From Porphyromonadaceae bacterium UBA7207 (GTDB lineage: Bacteria > Bacteroidota > Bacteroidia > Bacteroidales > Muribaculaceae): a stretch of DNA of 64,000 nt. The notes under the pieces are model-generated. The model searched no databases. It saw only the letters and a program-made list of their open reading frames with translations, and had not been told where the DNA came from. How positions within the stretch are numbered: position 1 is the first letter of the stretch; every line of letters starts with the position of its first letter. The stretch is taken from the NCBI GenBank assembly GCA_002490635.1, contig DKUJ01000050.1:36025-100024 (forward strand). The letters run 5' to 3'. Positions 29,893 through 38,860 of the stretch are shown here, piece after piece. Made by a program: the position numbers and the translations under genes.

Positions 29893-32800
29893 GTGGAAAT
29901 CAATAGATACACTTATATTTCGGAGACAACCCGCAGCAAAGCCGGCCGCGCACTCGCAATGTGCGCGGCCATGGCTGTGCTCGGCTCCTGCACCGACGAC
30001 GTTATTCCCAACAACGGCAACCGCGGCGACAGCATGGACTTCGAAGTCACACTCGCCGAATCGTGGCAACAGCCGGCACCCGCATCGGAGAATCAGGAAG
30101 TGGGAATCAGCCGCATGGATGCCGACGGCGGCGAAACGCTGTATCTCATCACCACAACAACGCCACAGCCTGAAACGGAATCCGCGGAAAGGAATCCGCA
30201 GAGCCGCGGCACAACAATCACCTCCTCCACCTTCTACGACAGTTTCGGCCTCTCGGCCATGTGCTACACCGGCACCTGGCCCGACAATGCCACCGGATAC
30301 TGCGACAACATTGAAATGAAAAAAGCCGGCACCACATGGGCGCCCGGCGATACAGACATAAAAATAGGCTGGCTGGGTTCGGGCCGCATCCGCTTTTTCG
30401 CATATGCGCCACACAGCTCTTCCGCCACAGCAGGCATTACCGCTCCTGCGACAGGAGCCGACGGCATGCCTCAGATAGGCTTCAGGGTGAACAGCTCGGT
30501 GACTGCGCAGACCGACCTGCTCGCCGCCGTCACCGACACCCACGGAGGCGCCGGAGGCTCGGTGAGCCTTAAATTCGGCCATGCACTCACCGCAGTGAGC
30601 ATAAGCACAGGAGAGGCAATGCTCGCCGGCACTTTCAAAAGCGTTACGCTGGCAGGCGTGTACGGCAGCGGCAACCTCAGCCCCAATCTTGCCGACGACG
30701 GCACAAATATAAAATACAACTGGACGCCTACAGGCAATGCCACCTCATTCACAGCCACATTGGGCGAGGACGGCAAAGTGATTGCTCCCGACAACGGCAC
30801 CCTCCCCGACAACCACTACACCAAGCCTGCACAAAGCATCGCCGACGGCACACTGACATTCTTCATGGTTCCGCAGACCCTGCCGACGGGTGCAAAACTC
30901 GAAATCGTGTTTGTGGACGAACTCACCGGAGTGGAACGCAAACTCACCGCCGACCTCTCGGGAAAAACATGGCCCGCGGGACAACGCGTGGAATATGCCG
31001 TGTCGTCGACCGGTGTAAAGGTCGAGCCTATCGTAAACATTGAATTCGCCACCCCCGAAGCAATGAACTACACGGGTGTGCTTGAGGTAAAGTCTTTGCA
31101 GGCTTACATGAAAGTAACGCAGGAAGGAGAAGACACCAAGCTACTACCTCTTAAATACCGTCTCGAGTCGAGCCTCGACGTCGGCGGCAACTGCGTGTTC
31201 ACACCTTTGGACAAAGCTACATCCGATGTTACACAAAAACGCACCGGACTGCTGCATATGGTAGCCCAGACACCATATACAAGCGAAATGCGCAAGCCGT
31301 TCGACGACCTCGGCCTGTCGAAAAAATACACCACTGCAGCCGACGGAGGCCCTATGGACCTGTCGAAATTCGACGGCTACCGCGAGGATGGCCGCACGGA
31401 GTCGTCGAACACATATGTTGTGCGCACCCCAGGCCTCTATAAGCTGCCGCTTGTCTACGGCAACTCGCTTGGCAACGAAAAAGCATATAAGACCGGTGTC
31501 TCAGGATACGACACGTCCCTTGCCGACTACTTTCTCGAAGTATTGGTGGACCATAAAAAACAACCTATATCCCACCAATGGATTCCCGACCAGCATCCCG
31601 ACATAAAAAACTATGTAGCGGAATTGTTATGGCAGGATTCGCCAGAGCTTATACGCGATGTGAAACTGAGCGACGACAAACGCTTTATTCAGTTCGAAGT
31701 ACGCGAAGCCACACTCAACCAAGGCAATGCCCATATAGCCCTAAAAGACCCTTCTACAGGAGAAGCATTGTGGAGCTGGCAGATATATGTGACACATTAC
31801 GACTGGAGCGGCAATGCCGACATCACCCTCAGAAGCCGTGCCTCCGGCCTGTCGCACAACATAGCGCCTGTCAATATAGGTTACTGCGACATGCACTCCG
31901 GCGCACCACAACGCCAGCAGACACTGACAGTCTTCGTTACCGGTGCCAACGGAAAAGAAACCGCGTTGAAAAAATACACCTTCACACAAGAGGCTATCGA
32001 AGCATCGTCGGCCGGCGACAACACATATTATCAATGGGGGCGCAAAGATCCCACCCCCGGCGGGGTTTACAGTCCGTCTGTATCCACGAACCTGCTGCTC
32101 AACGGTGAGAAAGACGCCCAAGAAGAATACAATATGCTTGACAAACCGGTATGGACTCCAGATGGAGAAGCCGCTGTAACCGGAGCTTTATCGACAGTCG
32201 AATACTACAAGTCGATAGCCCATCCCGATGTTTTCTACTTCCACACCAATCCCCCTCCAGGCAGCACAACAAATGCTAACTTACGACGGTCATGGTGCAA
32301 CAATACACCATACAACGTCTGGGACGGCACCAGAAATCATACTGGTAATACCGTTTCAAAATTCTCAGCCCTTAACGACGGTATAGTACAGAAAACCGTC
32401 TACGACCCGTCGCCACGCGGATACAATGTTCCCCACATCGAGGCTTACACTGGGATTATAGATAATTCTGTGTACCACGAAGACAAAATAAAATTCGACA
32501 TCTGGAAAATAACACCTGCAACATCCACAACCGAAAGGAAATATGAAGATTTGCTTGCCACAAACATTCCCAATGCCACCCGCATAACAAACGACGGCAT
32601 GACCGTGGGCTGGGATTTCAATGTGGGCAAGAGCTTTAAGTTATATTCCACAGGTGTGCGCGACATGGGCACAACACACCGGCTGGATGCACTTCCTCCC
32701 TTATGGCGTGACTATGCGAACCCGGCATTCCGTTCCCTTACATTTATAGCAACTGCCACCGCCCACAAACAGGACCTTCCTCAGGTTATGATCCTCGGGT

Positions 32801-32901
32801 TAGACGAACGGCATGAAATATCGAATGGTTTAGGGCTGAATTTCAACCTTGGGTCGAACAGTTCTTATGGCTTTCCTGTGCGACCGGAACGTTCAAGGTA
32901 G
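29893..32901 (+). CDS. Large fimbrillin-family protein (putative tip subunit)
   Basis: A 1002-residue lipoprotein starting at GTG 29893 with lipobox Cys at 33 (MAVLGSC). The N-terminal third is fimbrillin-like (IRFFAYAPHS, LKFGHALTAVSIS). The middle holds beta-sandwich repeats. The C-terminal quarter has YYQWGRKDPTPGG and DPSPRGYNVP, a pattern seen in Bacteroidota adhesion domains of the FISUMP type. Large fimbrillins at the end of such operons are usually tip adhesins. The exact start is uncertain; other nearby codons would shorten the pre-sequence. Confidence 0.82.
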   Translation: MEINRYTYISETTRSKAGRALAMCAAMAVLGSCTDDVIPNNGNRGDSMDFEVTLAESWQQPAPASENQEVGISRMDADGGETLYLITTTTPQPETESAERNPQSRGTTITSSTFYDSFGLSAMCYTGTWPDNATGYCDNIEMKKAGTTWAPGDTDIKIGWLGSGRIRFFAYAPHSSSATAGITAPATGADGMPQIGFRVNSSVTAQTDLLAAVTDTHGGAGGSVSLKFGHALTAVSISTGEAMLAGTFKSVTLAGVYGSGNLSPNLADDGTNIKYNWTPTGNATSFTATLGEDGKVIAPDNGTLPDNHYTKPAQSIADGTLTFFMVPQTLPTGAKLEIVFVDELTGVERKLTADLSGKTWPAGQRVEYAVSSTGVKVEPIVNIEFATPEAMNYTGVLEVKSLQAYMKVTQEGEDTKLLPLKYRLESSLDVGGNCVFTPLDKATSDVTQKRTGLLHMVAQTPYTSEMRKPFDDLGLSKKYTTAADGGPMDLSKFDGYREDGRTESSNTYVVRTPGLYKLPLVYGNSLGNEKAYKTGVSGYDTSLADYFLEVLVDHKKQPISHQWIPDQHPDIKNYVAELLWQDSPELIRDVKLSDDKRFIQFEVREATLNQGNAHIALKDPSTGEALWSWQIYVTHYDWSGNADITLRSRASGLSHNIAPVNIGYCDMHSGAPQRQQTLTVFVTGANGKETALKKYTFTQEAIEASSAGDNTYYQWGRKDPTPGGVYSPSVSTNLLLNGEKDAQEEYNMLDKPVWTPDGEAAVTGALSTVEYYKSIAHPDVFYFHTNPPPGSTTNANLRRSWCNNTPYNVWDGTRNHTGNTVSKFSALNDGIVQKTVYDPSPRGYNVPHIEAYTGIIDNSVYHEDKIKFDIWKITPATSTTERKYEDLLATNIPNATRITNDGMTVGWDFNVGKSFKLYSTGVRDMGTTHRLDALPPLWRDYANPAFRSLTFIATATAHKQDLPQVMILGLDERHEISNGLGLNFNLGSNSSYGFPVRPERSR

Positions 32902-33084
32902 CATATCCTGAATGGATTTCGGGTTGTCGCGATGGAGCAATGTAATCCGCCGGCAACCGGAAGTGAATTCCCTCTGATTCTTTTTATGCCGTGGAAGTGT
33001 CGGTTTCCCGGGTTCTGAATCACCATTACTTACAAAACCAAATTTAAATAATTGCAAAAAACTTTATGCCGCATTGTCTCCGAT
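32902..33084. other. Intergenic stretch after the fimbrial operon
   Basis: No gene is seen. It joins the fimbrial operon to the promoter and candidate sRNA at 33085-33294. No strong terminator is visible right after the fimbrial stop. Confidence 0.5.
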
Positions 33085-33115
33085 TTTGCATCATAAAGTT
33101 TTATTTTTACCTTTG
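33085..33115 (+). promoter_or_regulatory. Strong consensus promoter of the 33.1-kb RNA candidate
   Basis: TTTG (33085-33088), exactly 19 nt, then TACCTTTG (33108-33115). This is the best match in the window to the Bacteroidota housekeeping promoter, yet no gene starts within 300 nt. Confidence 0.7.
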
Positions 33116-33120
33116 TGGCC

Positions 33121-33294
33121 GATTTGGCTGCATTTCCGACGGAAATGCAGCCAATCATAAACCGTGAGGTTTGAATCTTTGTAGTTTTTGTCCGGGCAAT
33201 AAACGCCGGGCAATTCAACACATTGCAAAATTGGTTTGTGTGTAATTCTCAACACACTTCCGCCCTTTCCTCGAGAGAGGCAAGGGCGGTTTTT
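33121..33294 (+). ncRNA. Candidate small RNA, about 174 nt
   Basis: Lies between a consensus promoter and a strong terminator with no convincing ORF. Four hairpins are visible: a perfect 14-bp stem with 3-nt loop at the 5' end (33124-33137/33141-33154), AAACC/GGTTT (33159-33172), GTGTGT/ACACAC (33238-33257), and the terminator (33260-33289 plus T5). A direct repeat CCGGGCAAT occurs twice near 33192-33214. It does not look like tmRNA, RNase P, SRP RNA or a riboswitch family I recognise. A leader role for the 33470 gene is possible but the terminator would uncouple it. Confidence 0.55.
33260..33294 (+). terminator. Terminator of the 33.1-kb RNA candidate
   Basis: CCGCCCTT/AAGGGCGG (33260-33267 with 33282-33289), continued by an inner CCTC/GAGG stem, then TTTTT. 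Confidence 0.85.
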
Positions 33295-33469
33295 CGTTAC
33301 AGTCGCCACCCGAGACAACGCACATTATAGATTGAATTTTTATATACAATTATTAATTAATGTTTAGCAAACTTATCCGCTATTGCACTTTCCGCGATAA
33401 TTTCTTTACTTTGTCTTTTGATTATAAAGGAGCATAAAACTCCACGGCTTCGACATATCTTAAAACGAC

Positions 33470-36424
33470 ATGAAAACAATTTTATTTGCCATAGGCGGAT
33501 TGCTTACCCTGCTGCCGGGGGCGGCCAGGGCTGCCACCGCAGACGCATCACAAGCAGTCGGCAAGATAAAGGCCTGCCTGCCCGGCAAGACTAACTTTGC
33601 CGATATCAAAGCCAAACGCTTTGCTATCGACAATGCCGCACGCACTATCAGAGTCGACCTGAACGAAGCCGCCACTTACATTCCTTTCACATCCACAACA
33701 CTGGAAAATCTGAAAAAAGAGATAGCCGAAGCCTACGGGCTCCCTGGCTACAATGTTGTGCTCACCGCAGCAGGCCGCAACCTCGACGACCTTGTGCTGT
33801 TCGCCGAAAAAGTGAACCGCGGCCCCTCGGAAAACACCCCGTTCGTAAGGCGCGCCGGCGCCGATGCCGCACCCAAAGGGCTCGATGGCGCCAACATCGC
33901 CCTCTGGCAGAGCCACGGATGGTATTTCGAACCGAAACTCAACCGCTGGGAATGGCAGCGCGCCCGTATTTTCCAGACCGTCGAAGACCTTTACACGCAA
34001 AGTTACGTGATGCCCTTCCTGATGCCGATGCTCGAAAATGCCGGAGCCTATGTGATGAGTCCCCGCGAGCGCGACACCAATCTGACAGAGATTGTTGTCG
34101 ACAACGACGGCATGCACACCTCCGGCACATATGCCGAAAACGGCGGCTGGGGCGATGCCGGAAGCGGATTCGGCGCAAAAACTCCCACCCTGCGCAACAA
34201 CCAGAATCCTTTCGCCGAAGGTTCGGCCCGTAAAAGTCCTCTTTCCGGCCACGACAACGCCAACGCGAAAGCCACATGGAGCGCCGACATTCCCGAGGCA
34301 GGAAACTATGCCGTGTATGTGAGCTACAAAACACTCCCCAACAGCACCACCGAAGCGCACTATACCGTGAACGCCGCCGACGGCAGCCACGAAATCACCG
34401 TGAACCAGCGCATGGGCGGCGGAACATGGATCTACCTCGGCCACTTCCCTCTGGAAGCAGGCATGCAGGCCGTGGTCGAGCTCGACAACCGAGGCGCCGA
34501 CAGGCGCCGTGCCGTGAGTGCCGACGCCGTGAAAATCGGCGGTGGCATGGGCCATGTGGAACGTATAGTGAAGGTGCCGCTCGACAGCATCGACTACCAG
34601 TACACAGCCAGCGGATATCCCCGCTTTGTGGAAGGCGCCCGCTATTTCCTGCAGTATGCCGGCGCTCCCGACAGCGTGTACACGCCGACAGACAACGTGA
34701 ACGACTACAACGACGACTACCGCAGCCGCGGCCTGTGGGTGAACTGGCTCGCCGGAGGCTCCTCGATGCTCCCCGGCCGCGAGGGACTTAATATCCCCGT
34801 CGATCTCAGTTTCGCTTTCCACAGCGATGCCGGCACCACAATGAACGACTCCGTCATCGGTTCGCTGGGCATCTACTCCACCGCAGGTGAAACTCTCGGC
34901 AACGGGTCGAGCCGCATGGCCTCCCGCGACCTCACCGACCTGGTGCTCGGCGGAATCGTCGACGACATACGTGCCACATTCGAGCCCGACTGGACACGCC
35001 GCGGCATGTGGGACAAGAGCTACTTCGAAGCCCGCTCGCCGGAAGTGCCGTCGATGCTCCTCGAACTGCTCTCGCACCAGAACTTCGCCGACATGTCCTA
35101 CGGCCTCGACCCGGCCTTCCGCTTCGTGGTGTCGCGTGCCGTCTACAAAGGCATGCTCCGTTTCCTGGCGCAGCGCGACGGCCGCGAATACGTGGTGCAG
35201 CCTCTGCCGGTGCGGGCATTCGGCATCGCCGCCGACGGTAAGAACTGCTACCGCCTGTCGTGGGCAGAACGTGTCGACAGCCTCGAACCAACAGCTACTC
35301 CCACATACTATATAATCGAGGAACGCGTGAACGGCGGCGCCTTCCGCCGCATCGCCACCACCACCGCGACACATTACAGCGTGAGCGTGGGCGACAGCGA
35401 AATTCACAGCTACCGCATCATCGCCGCCAACGAAGGCGGCCGCGCCTTCGCCAGCGAGGTACTGGCTCTGTGCAATAAGCCAGGAGTTCCCGTGACAATA
35501 GTCAACGGATTCACGCGCGTGAGCGCGCCCGACCGCTTCGACAGTGGCGAAATCGCCGGTTTCTATGACGTGCGCGACCATGGAGTGCCCTACATGTCGG
35601 ACATATCGTTCATCGGCAGCCAGTTCGAATTCCGCCGCAACATACCGTGGATGGACGACGACGCAGCAGGCTTCGGTGCCTCCCGCGCCGACTATGAGGA
35701 CAAGGAAATCGCCGGCAACACCTTCGACTATCCCTACGTCCACGGCCAGGCGATAGCCGCCGCCGGACGCGGCTTCGTATCCGTAAGCCTTGAAGCTTTC
35801 ATGGAAGCCTCCGACCGCCCCGCGATAGTAGACCTCATCTTGGGAAAACAGAAAGAAATCCGCCAGGGACGCGGTGTCTACGGCACACGCTTCAAGGCAT
35901 TTCCTTCGGCATTGCAGGACCGCATGGCCAGTCTGTCGCGCACCGGCACAGCTTTCTTTGTCAGCGGCTCATACGTAGCCACCGACATCTGGGACAATCC
36001 CAACTCGTCCGAGGAAACCGCCAAAGCCGACAAGGCATTCGCCAACAAGGTGCTCGGCTTCAACTGGCGCGTCGGCCAGGCTTCCGTCGAAGGGGGAGCC
36101 TATCAGGTTGACTCACGTTTCAAGGATTTCAGCCGCGGGGAGTATGACTTCTCCAACACTCTCAACCGCGACATCTATGCCGTAGAAAGTCCCGACAGCT
36201 TCTATCCGTGCGATCCGGCTACCGGTGCCACCATCATGCGCTACAGCGAGAACAACCTCGTGGCCGGCACCGCCTACTGCGCGCCCACACACCGCGCCGT
36301 GGTGATCGGTTTCCCCTTCGAGACAATCGAGGAAGCCTCGCAACGCAACAACCTCATGAAGCAGGTGCTCGACTTCTTCTCCGACCCTTCGCCCGTGCGC
36401 CCCAATTCCAACCGCTCATTCTGA
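33470..36424 (+). CDS. Secreted amidase-like protein with golvesin-type domain
   Basis: A 984-residue exported protein (signal peptide to about residue 21). It looks like an Amidase_3-type zinc hydrolase split by inserted beta domains. His in WQSHGWYFEP and Glu in RIFQTVEDLY come early; His in SFAFHSDAGTT and Glu in RSPEVPSMLLELLSH come later. The insert (about 200-370) is golvesin-like (GNYAVYVSYKTLPN). Homologues are often labelled xanthan lyase, which I regard as unlikely here. As the first gene of the cell-wall salvage operon, a peptidoglycan amidase role fits. Confidence 0.78.
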   Translation: MKTILFAIGGLLTLLPGAARAATADASQAVGKIKACLPGKTNFADIKAKRFAIDNAARTIRVDLNEAATYIPFTSTTLENLKKEIAEAYGLPGYNVVLTAAGRNLDDLVLFAEKVNRGPSENTPFVRRAGADAAPKGLDGANIALWQSHGWYFEPKLNRWEWQRARIFQTVEDLYTQSYVMPFLMPMLENAGAYVMSPRERDTNLTEIVVDNDGMHTSGTYAENGGWGDAGSGFGAKTPTLRNNQNPFAEGSARKSPLSGHDNANAKATWSADIPEAGNYAVYVSYKTLPNSTTEAHYTVNAADGSHEITVNQRMGGGTWIYLGHFPLEAGMQAVVELDNRGADRRRAVSADAVKIGGGMGHVERIVKVPLDSIDYQYTASGYPRFVEGARYFLQYAGAPDSVYTPTDNVNDYNDDYRSRGLWVNWLAGGSSMLPGREGLNIPVDLSFAFHSDAGTTMNDSVIGSLGIYSTAGETLGNGSSRMASRDLTDLVLGGIVDDIRATFEPDWTRRGMWDKSYFEARSPEVPSMLLELLSHQNFADMSYGLDPAFRFVVSRAVYKGMLRFLAQRDGREYVVQPLPVRAFGIAADGKNCYRLSWAERVDSLEPTATPTYYIIEERVNGGAFRRIATTTATHYSVSVGDSEIHSYRIIAANEGGRAFASEVLALCNKPGVPVTIVNGFTRVSAPDRFDSGEIAGFYDVRDHGVPYMSDISFIGSQFEFRRNIPWMDDDAAGFGASRADYEDKEIAGNTFDYPYVHGQAIAAAGRGFVSVSLEAFMEASDRPAIVDLILGKQKEIRQGRGVYGTRFKAFPSALQDRMASLSRTGTAFFVSGSYVATDIWDNPNSSEETAKADKAFANKVLGFNWRVGQASVEGGAYQVDSRFKDFSRGEYDFSNTLNRDIYAVESPDSFYPCDPATGATIMRYSENNLVAGTAYCAPTHRAVVIGFPFETIEEASQRNNLMKQVLDFFSDPSPVRPNSNRSF

Positions 36425-36467
36425 CAGACTCATATCAGTAAATTCTATAAATAATTATTATACTTCC

Positions 36468-37931
36468 ATGAAGACCACAATCCATTGCTTCCTTCCCTAT
36501 GTGGACGAGAACCAGATCCGCGCAAGTGTGGAAGGCCTCAAGAATGAGGCTCTCGTAAGTGCCATCACTCTGCTCAGCACCGATCCCGCCGCACAGGCAT
36601 GCTGCGGATGCGAACTCATCCATATCGACAACCTGAAATCGTCGGCAACGATGAAAGCCATCGCCGCCGCCACCACCGGAGAATATACACTGCTCTACAC
36701 CCAGCAGACCCAGCTGCAGCTCGGCTACGGCGCTCTGGAACGCTTCGCCGGCATCGCCGCCGACTCCAAGGCCGCCATGCTCTATTCCGACCACTACACA
36801 GTGGTTGAGGGCGTGCAGAGCAATGCTCCCGTAATCGACTACCAGTTCGGCTCGCTCCGCGACGACTTCGACTTCGGCACCCTGCTGTTCTTCAACACCG
36901 CCGACTTCAAGAAAGCCGCCGCCGGCATCGATGCCGAATACAACGCAGCCGGCCTCTACGACCTTCGCCTGCGCATAAGCCGCCTGGGCGCACTGGTGCA
37001 CATCAACGAGTACCTCTACACCGACATCACCGTGGACAACCGTGCCAGCGGACAGAAGATTTTCGACTACGTAGACCCCCGCAACCGCGCTTCACAGATT
37101 GAAATGGAGCAGGCCTGCACCGCTCACCTCAAGGAAATCGGCGGCTACCTCGAACCTGTGTTCGAACCCGTGGAACTCACCGCCGGCGGCTTCGCCAACG
37201 AAGCTTCGGTGATTATCCCCGTGCGCAACCGCGTGCGCACCATCCGCGATGCCATCAACAGCGCCCTGGCTCAGAAAACCGACTTCCCCTTCAACGTAAT
37301 CGTTATCGACAACCACTCTACCGACGGCACAACCGAAGCCATCGAAGAGTATGCCGGCAACCCGCAGGTAATACACATCCGCCCCGAACGCAAGGACCTC
37401 GGCATCGGCGGCTGCTGGAACACCGGCGTGTTCCATCCCCAGTGCGGTAAATTCGCCGTACAGCTCGACTCCGACGACGTCTACAGCGGCGAAGACACCC
37501 TGGCTAAAATCGTCAAGGCATTCTACGACAACAATGCCGGTATGGTTGTAGGCACCTACATGCTCACCGACATAAACAAGAACATGATTCCTCCGGGCGT
37601 GATCGACCACAAGGAGTGGACTCCCGAAAACGGCCGCAACAACGCACTGCGCATCAACGGCCTCGGCGCTCCCCGCGCGTTCTACACTCCCCTGCTGCGT
37701 GAAATCCGCCTCCCCAACACCTCCTACGGCGAAGACTATGCCGTCGGCCTGGCAGTATCGCGCCACCACCAGATCGGCCGTGTATATGATGTGCTCTATC
37801 TCTGCCGCCGCTGGGAAGACAACTCCGACGCCGCTCTGGACATCAACAAGATGAACGGCCACAACACCTACAAAGACCGCATCCGCACCTGGGAACTCCA
37901 GGCACGTATCGACCTCAACAAACAGAAATAA
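36468..37931 (+). CDS. Glycosyltransferase family 2 protein with two GT-A-like halves
   Basis: A 487-residue cytosolic protein without membrane segments. The C-terminal half (about 240-440) is a standard GT2 domain: SVIIPVRNRVRTIRDAINSA, the nucleotide-sugar metal motif DSDD (334-337) and a later YGEDY acceptor-site segment. The N-terminal half has a degenerate GT-A pattern (TTGEYTLLYTQQTQLQLGYG) with TQQ where DxD would be, so it is probably non-catalytic. Donor and acceptor are unknown. The stop overlaps the start of the DUF4922 gene by one base, implying coupling. Confidence 0.85.
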   Translation: MKTTIHCFLPYVDENQIRASVEGLKNEALVSAITLLSTDPAAQACCGCELIHIDNLKSSATMKAIAAATTGEYTLLYTQQTQLQLGYGALERFAGIAADSKAAMLYSDHYTVVEGVQSNAPVIDYQFGSLRDDFDFGTLLFFNTADFKKAAAGIDAEYNAAGLYDLRLRISRLGALVHINEYLYTDITVDNRASGQKIFDYVDPRNRASQIEMEQACTAHLKEIGGYLEPVFEPVELTAGGFANEASVIIPVRNRVRTIRDAINSALAQKTDFPFNVIVIDNHSTDGTTEAIEEYAGNPQVIHIRPERKDLGIGGCWNTGVFHPQCGKFAVQLDSDDVYSGEDTLAKIVKAFYDNNAGMVVGTYMLTDINKNMIPPGVIDHKEWTPENGRNNALRINGLGAPRAFYTPLLREIRLPNTSYGEDYAVGLAVSRHHQIGRVYDVLYLCRRWEDNSDAALDINKMNGHNTYKDRIRTWELQARIDLNKQK

Positions 37932-38860
37932 TGGCAGTCGACTCCAACAAGATTGCCGGATTCTTCGAGACTCAGTTGGCAGCATGGCCCATGGCCGCTG
38001 CCAACTTCGAGGCTCTCGGAGGCGTCAAGGTGAAGGAACTGGACGTCAACGGCATGCCCTTCAAAGTGCAGTTCAACCCGGCACGCATGGCTTCGTCGGG
38101 AGCGAAAGTGGATGCAGCCTCCCTCAAGGCCCGTCCCTGCTTCCTGTGCGAGAAAAACCGGCCGGAAGTCCAAATCGGAATTGAATGGAACGACCGCTAC
38201 ACAATTCTTGTCAATCCATTCCCGATTTTCCACCGCCACCTCACCATCCCCGACACCAGCCATACCGACCAGCTCATAGCCGGCCGCATCGCCGACATGA
38301 TGGGGCTCGCAGCGGAACTCAACGGCTACACGGTGTTCTACAACGGCCCGCGCTGCGGCGCCTCCGCACCTGACCACATGCACTTCCAGGCCGGCAACTC
38401 CGATTTCCTCACCATAGCTCCGGCAATCGAGAACGCCGAACTGAAAACCATAGCCGCCGACGGCGACGCCACCCTCTCGCTGGTGGACACACTGCCGGTG
38501 AAGGTTTTCGTGATAGATGCCGCCGACCACAGCGCGGGCGAGCGTCTTTTCGGGCGCCTGCTCGAAGCCATGCCTGTTCCCGAAGGCGAGCGCGAACCCA
38601 TGCTCAATCTTCTCTGCTACTCCACTCCCGCCGGTGAGCGCCTGGTGGTGATTCCCCGCAAACGCCATCGTCCGGCATGCTACGGCACCGACAACGGCTG
38701 CATGCTCATCAGCCCGGCGTCGGTCGATGTAGGCGGTGTGTTCATCACTCCCCGCCCCGAGGACTTCGAACGCATGGACCAGGCAGCGATAGCATCCATT
38801 CTTGACGAAGTATGTCTCACAGCCGAAGAAATCGGTGAAATAGCCAGCCATGTCCGCTAA
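37931..38860 (+). CDS. DUF4922 protein, HIT/GalT-like nucleotidyltransferase or phosphorylase
   Basis: A 309-residue cytosolic protein. CFLC (C70, C73) may bind zinc. HRHLTIP and GASAPDHMHFQ, with H149-x-H151-x-Q153, resemble the histidine motif of the GalT/Ap4A-phosphorylase branch of the HIT superfamily. Such enzymes transfer NMP groups through a His intermediate. A role in making or breaking a nucleotide sugar for the adjacent glycosyltransferase is an inference. It overlaps the preceding gene by 1 bp and the SpoIID-like gene by 11 bp. Confidence 0.8.
   Translation: MAVDSNKIAGFFETQLAAWPMAAANFEALGGVKVKELDVNGMPFKVQFNPARMASSGAKVDAASLKARPCFLCEKNRPEVQIGIEWNDRYTILVNPFPIFHRHLTIPDTSHTDQLIAGRIADMMGLAAELNGYTVFYNGPRCGASAPDHMHFQAGNSDFLTIAPAIENAELKTIAADGDATLSLVDTLPVKVFVIDAADHSAGERLFGRLLEAMPVPEGEREPMLNLLCYSTPAGERLVVIPRKRHRPACYGTDNGCMLISPASVDVGGVFITPRPEDFERMDQAAIASILDEVCLTAEEIGEIASHVR

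Noticed and set aside
33091..33318. A 75-codon minus-strand ORF across the RNA candidate
   Set aside because: Composition is unlike the neighbours and it runs against a consensus promoter and terminator on the plus strand.
33548..35743. A 731-codon minus-strand open frame
   Set aside because: It is antisense to the amidase-like gene with its signal peptide and conserved motifs; the His/Val/Gly-rich antisense product has no family resemblance.
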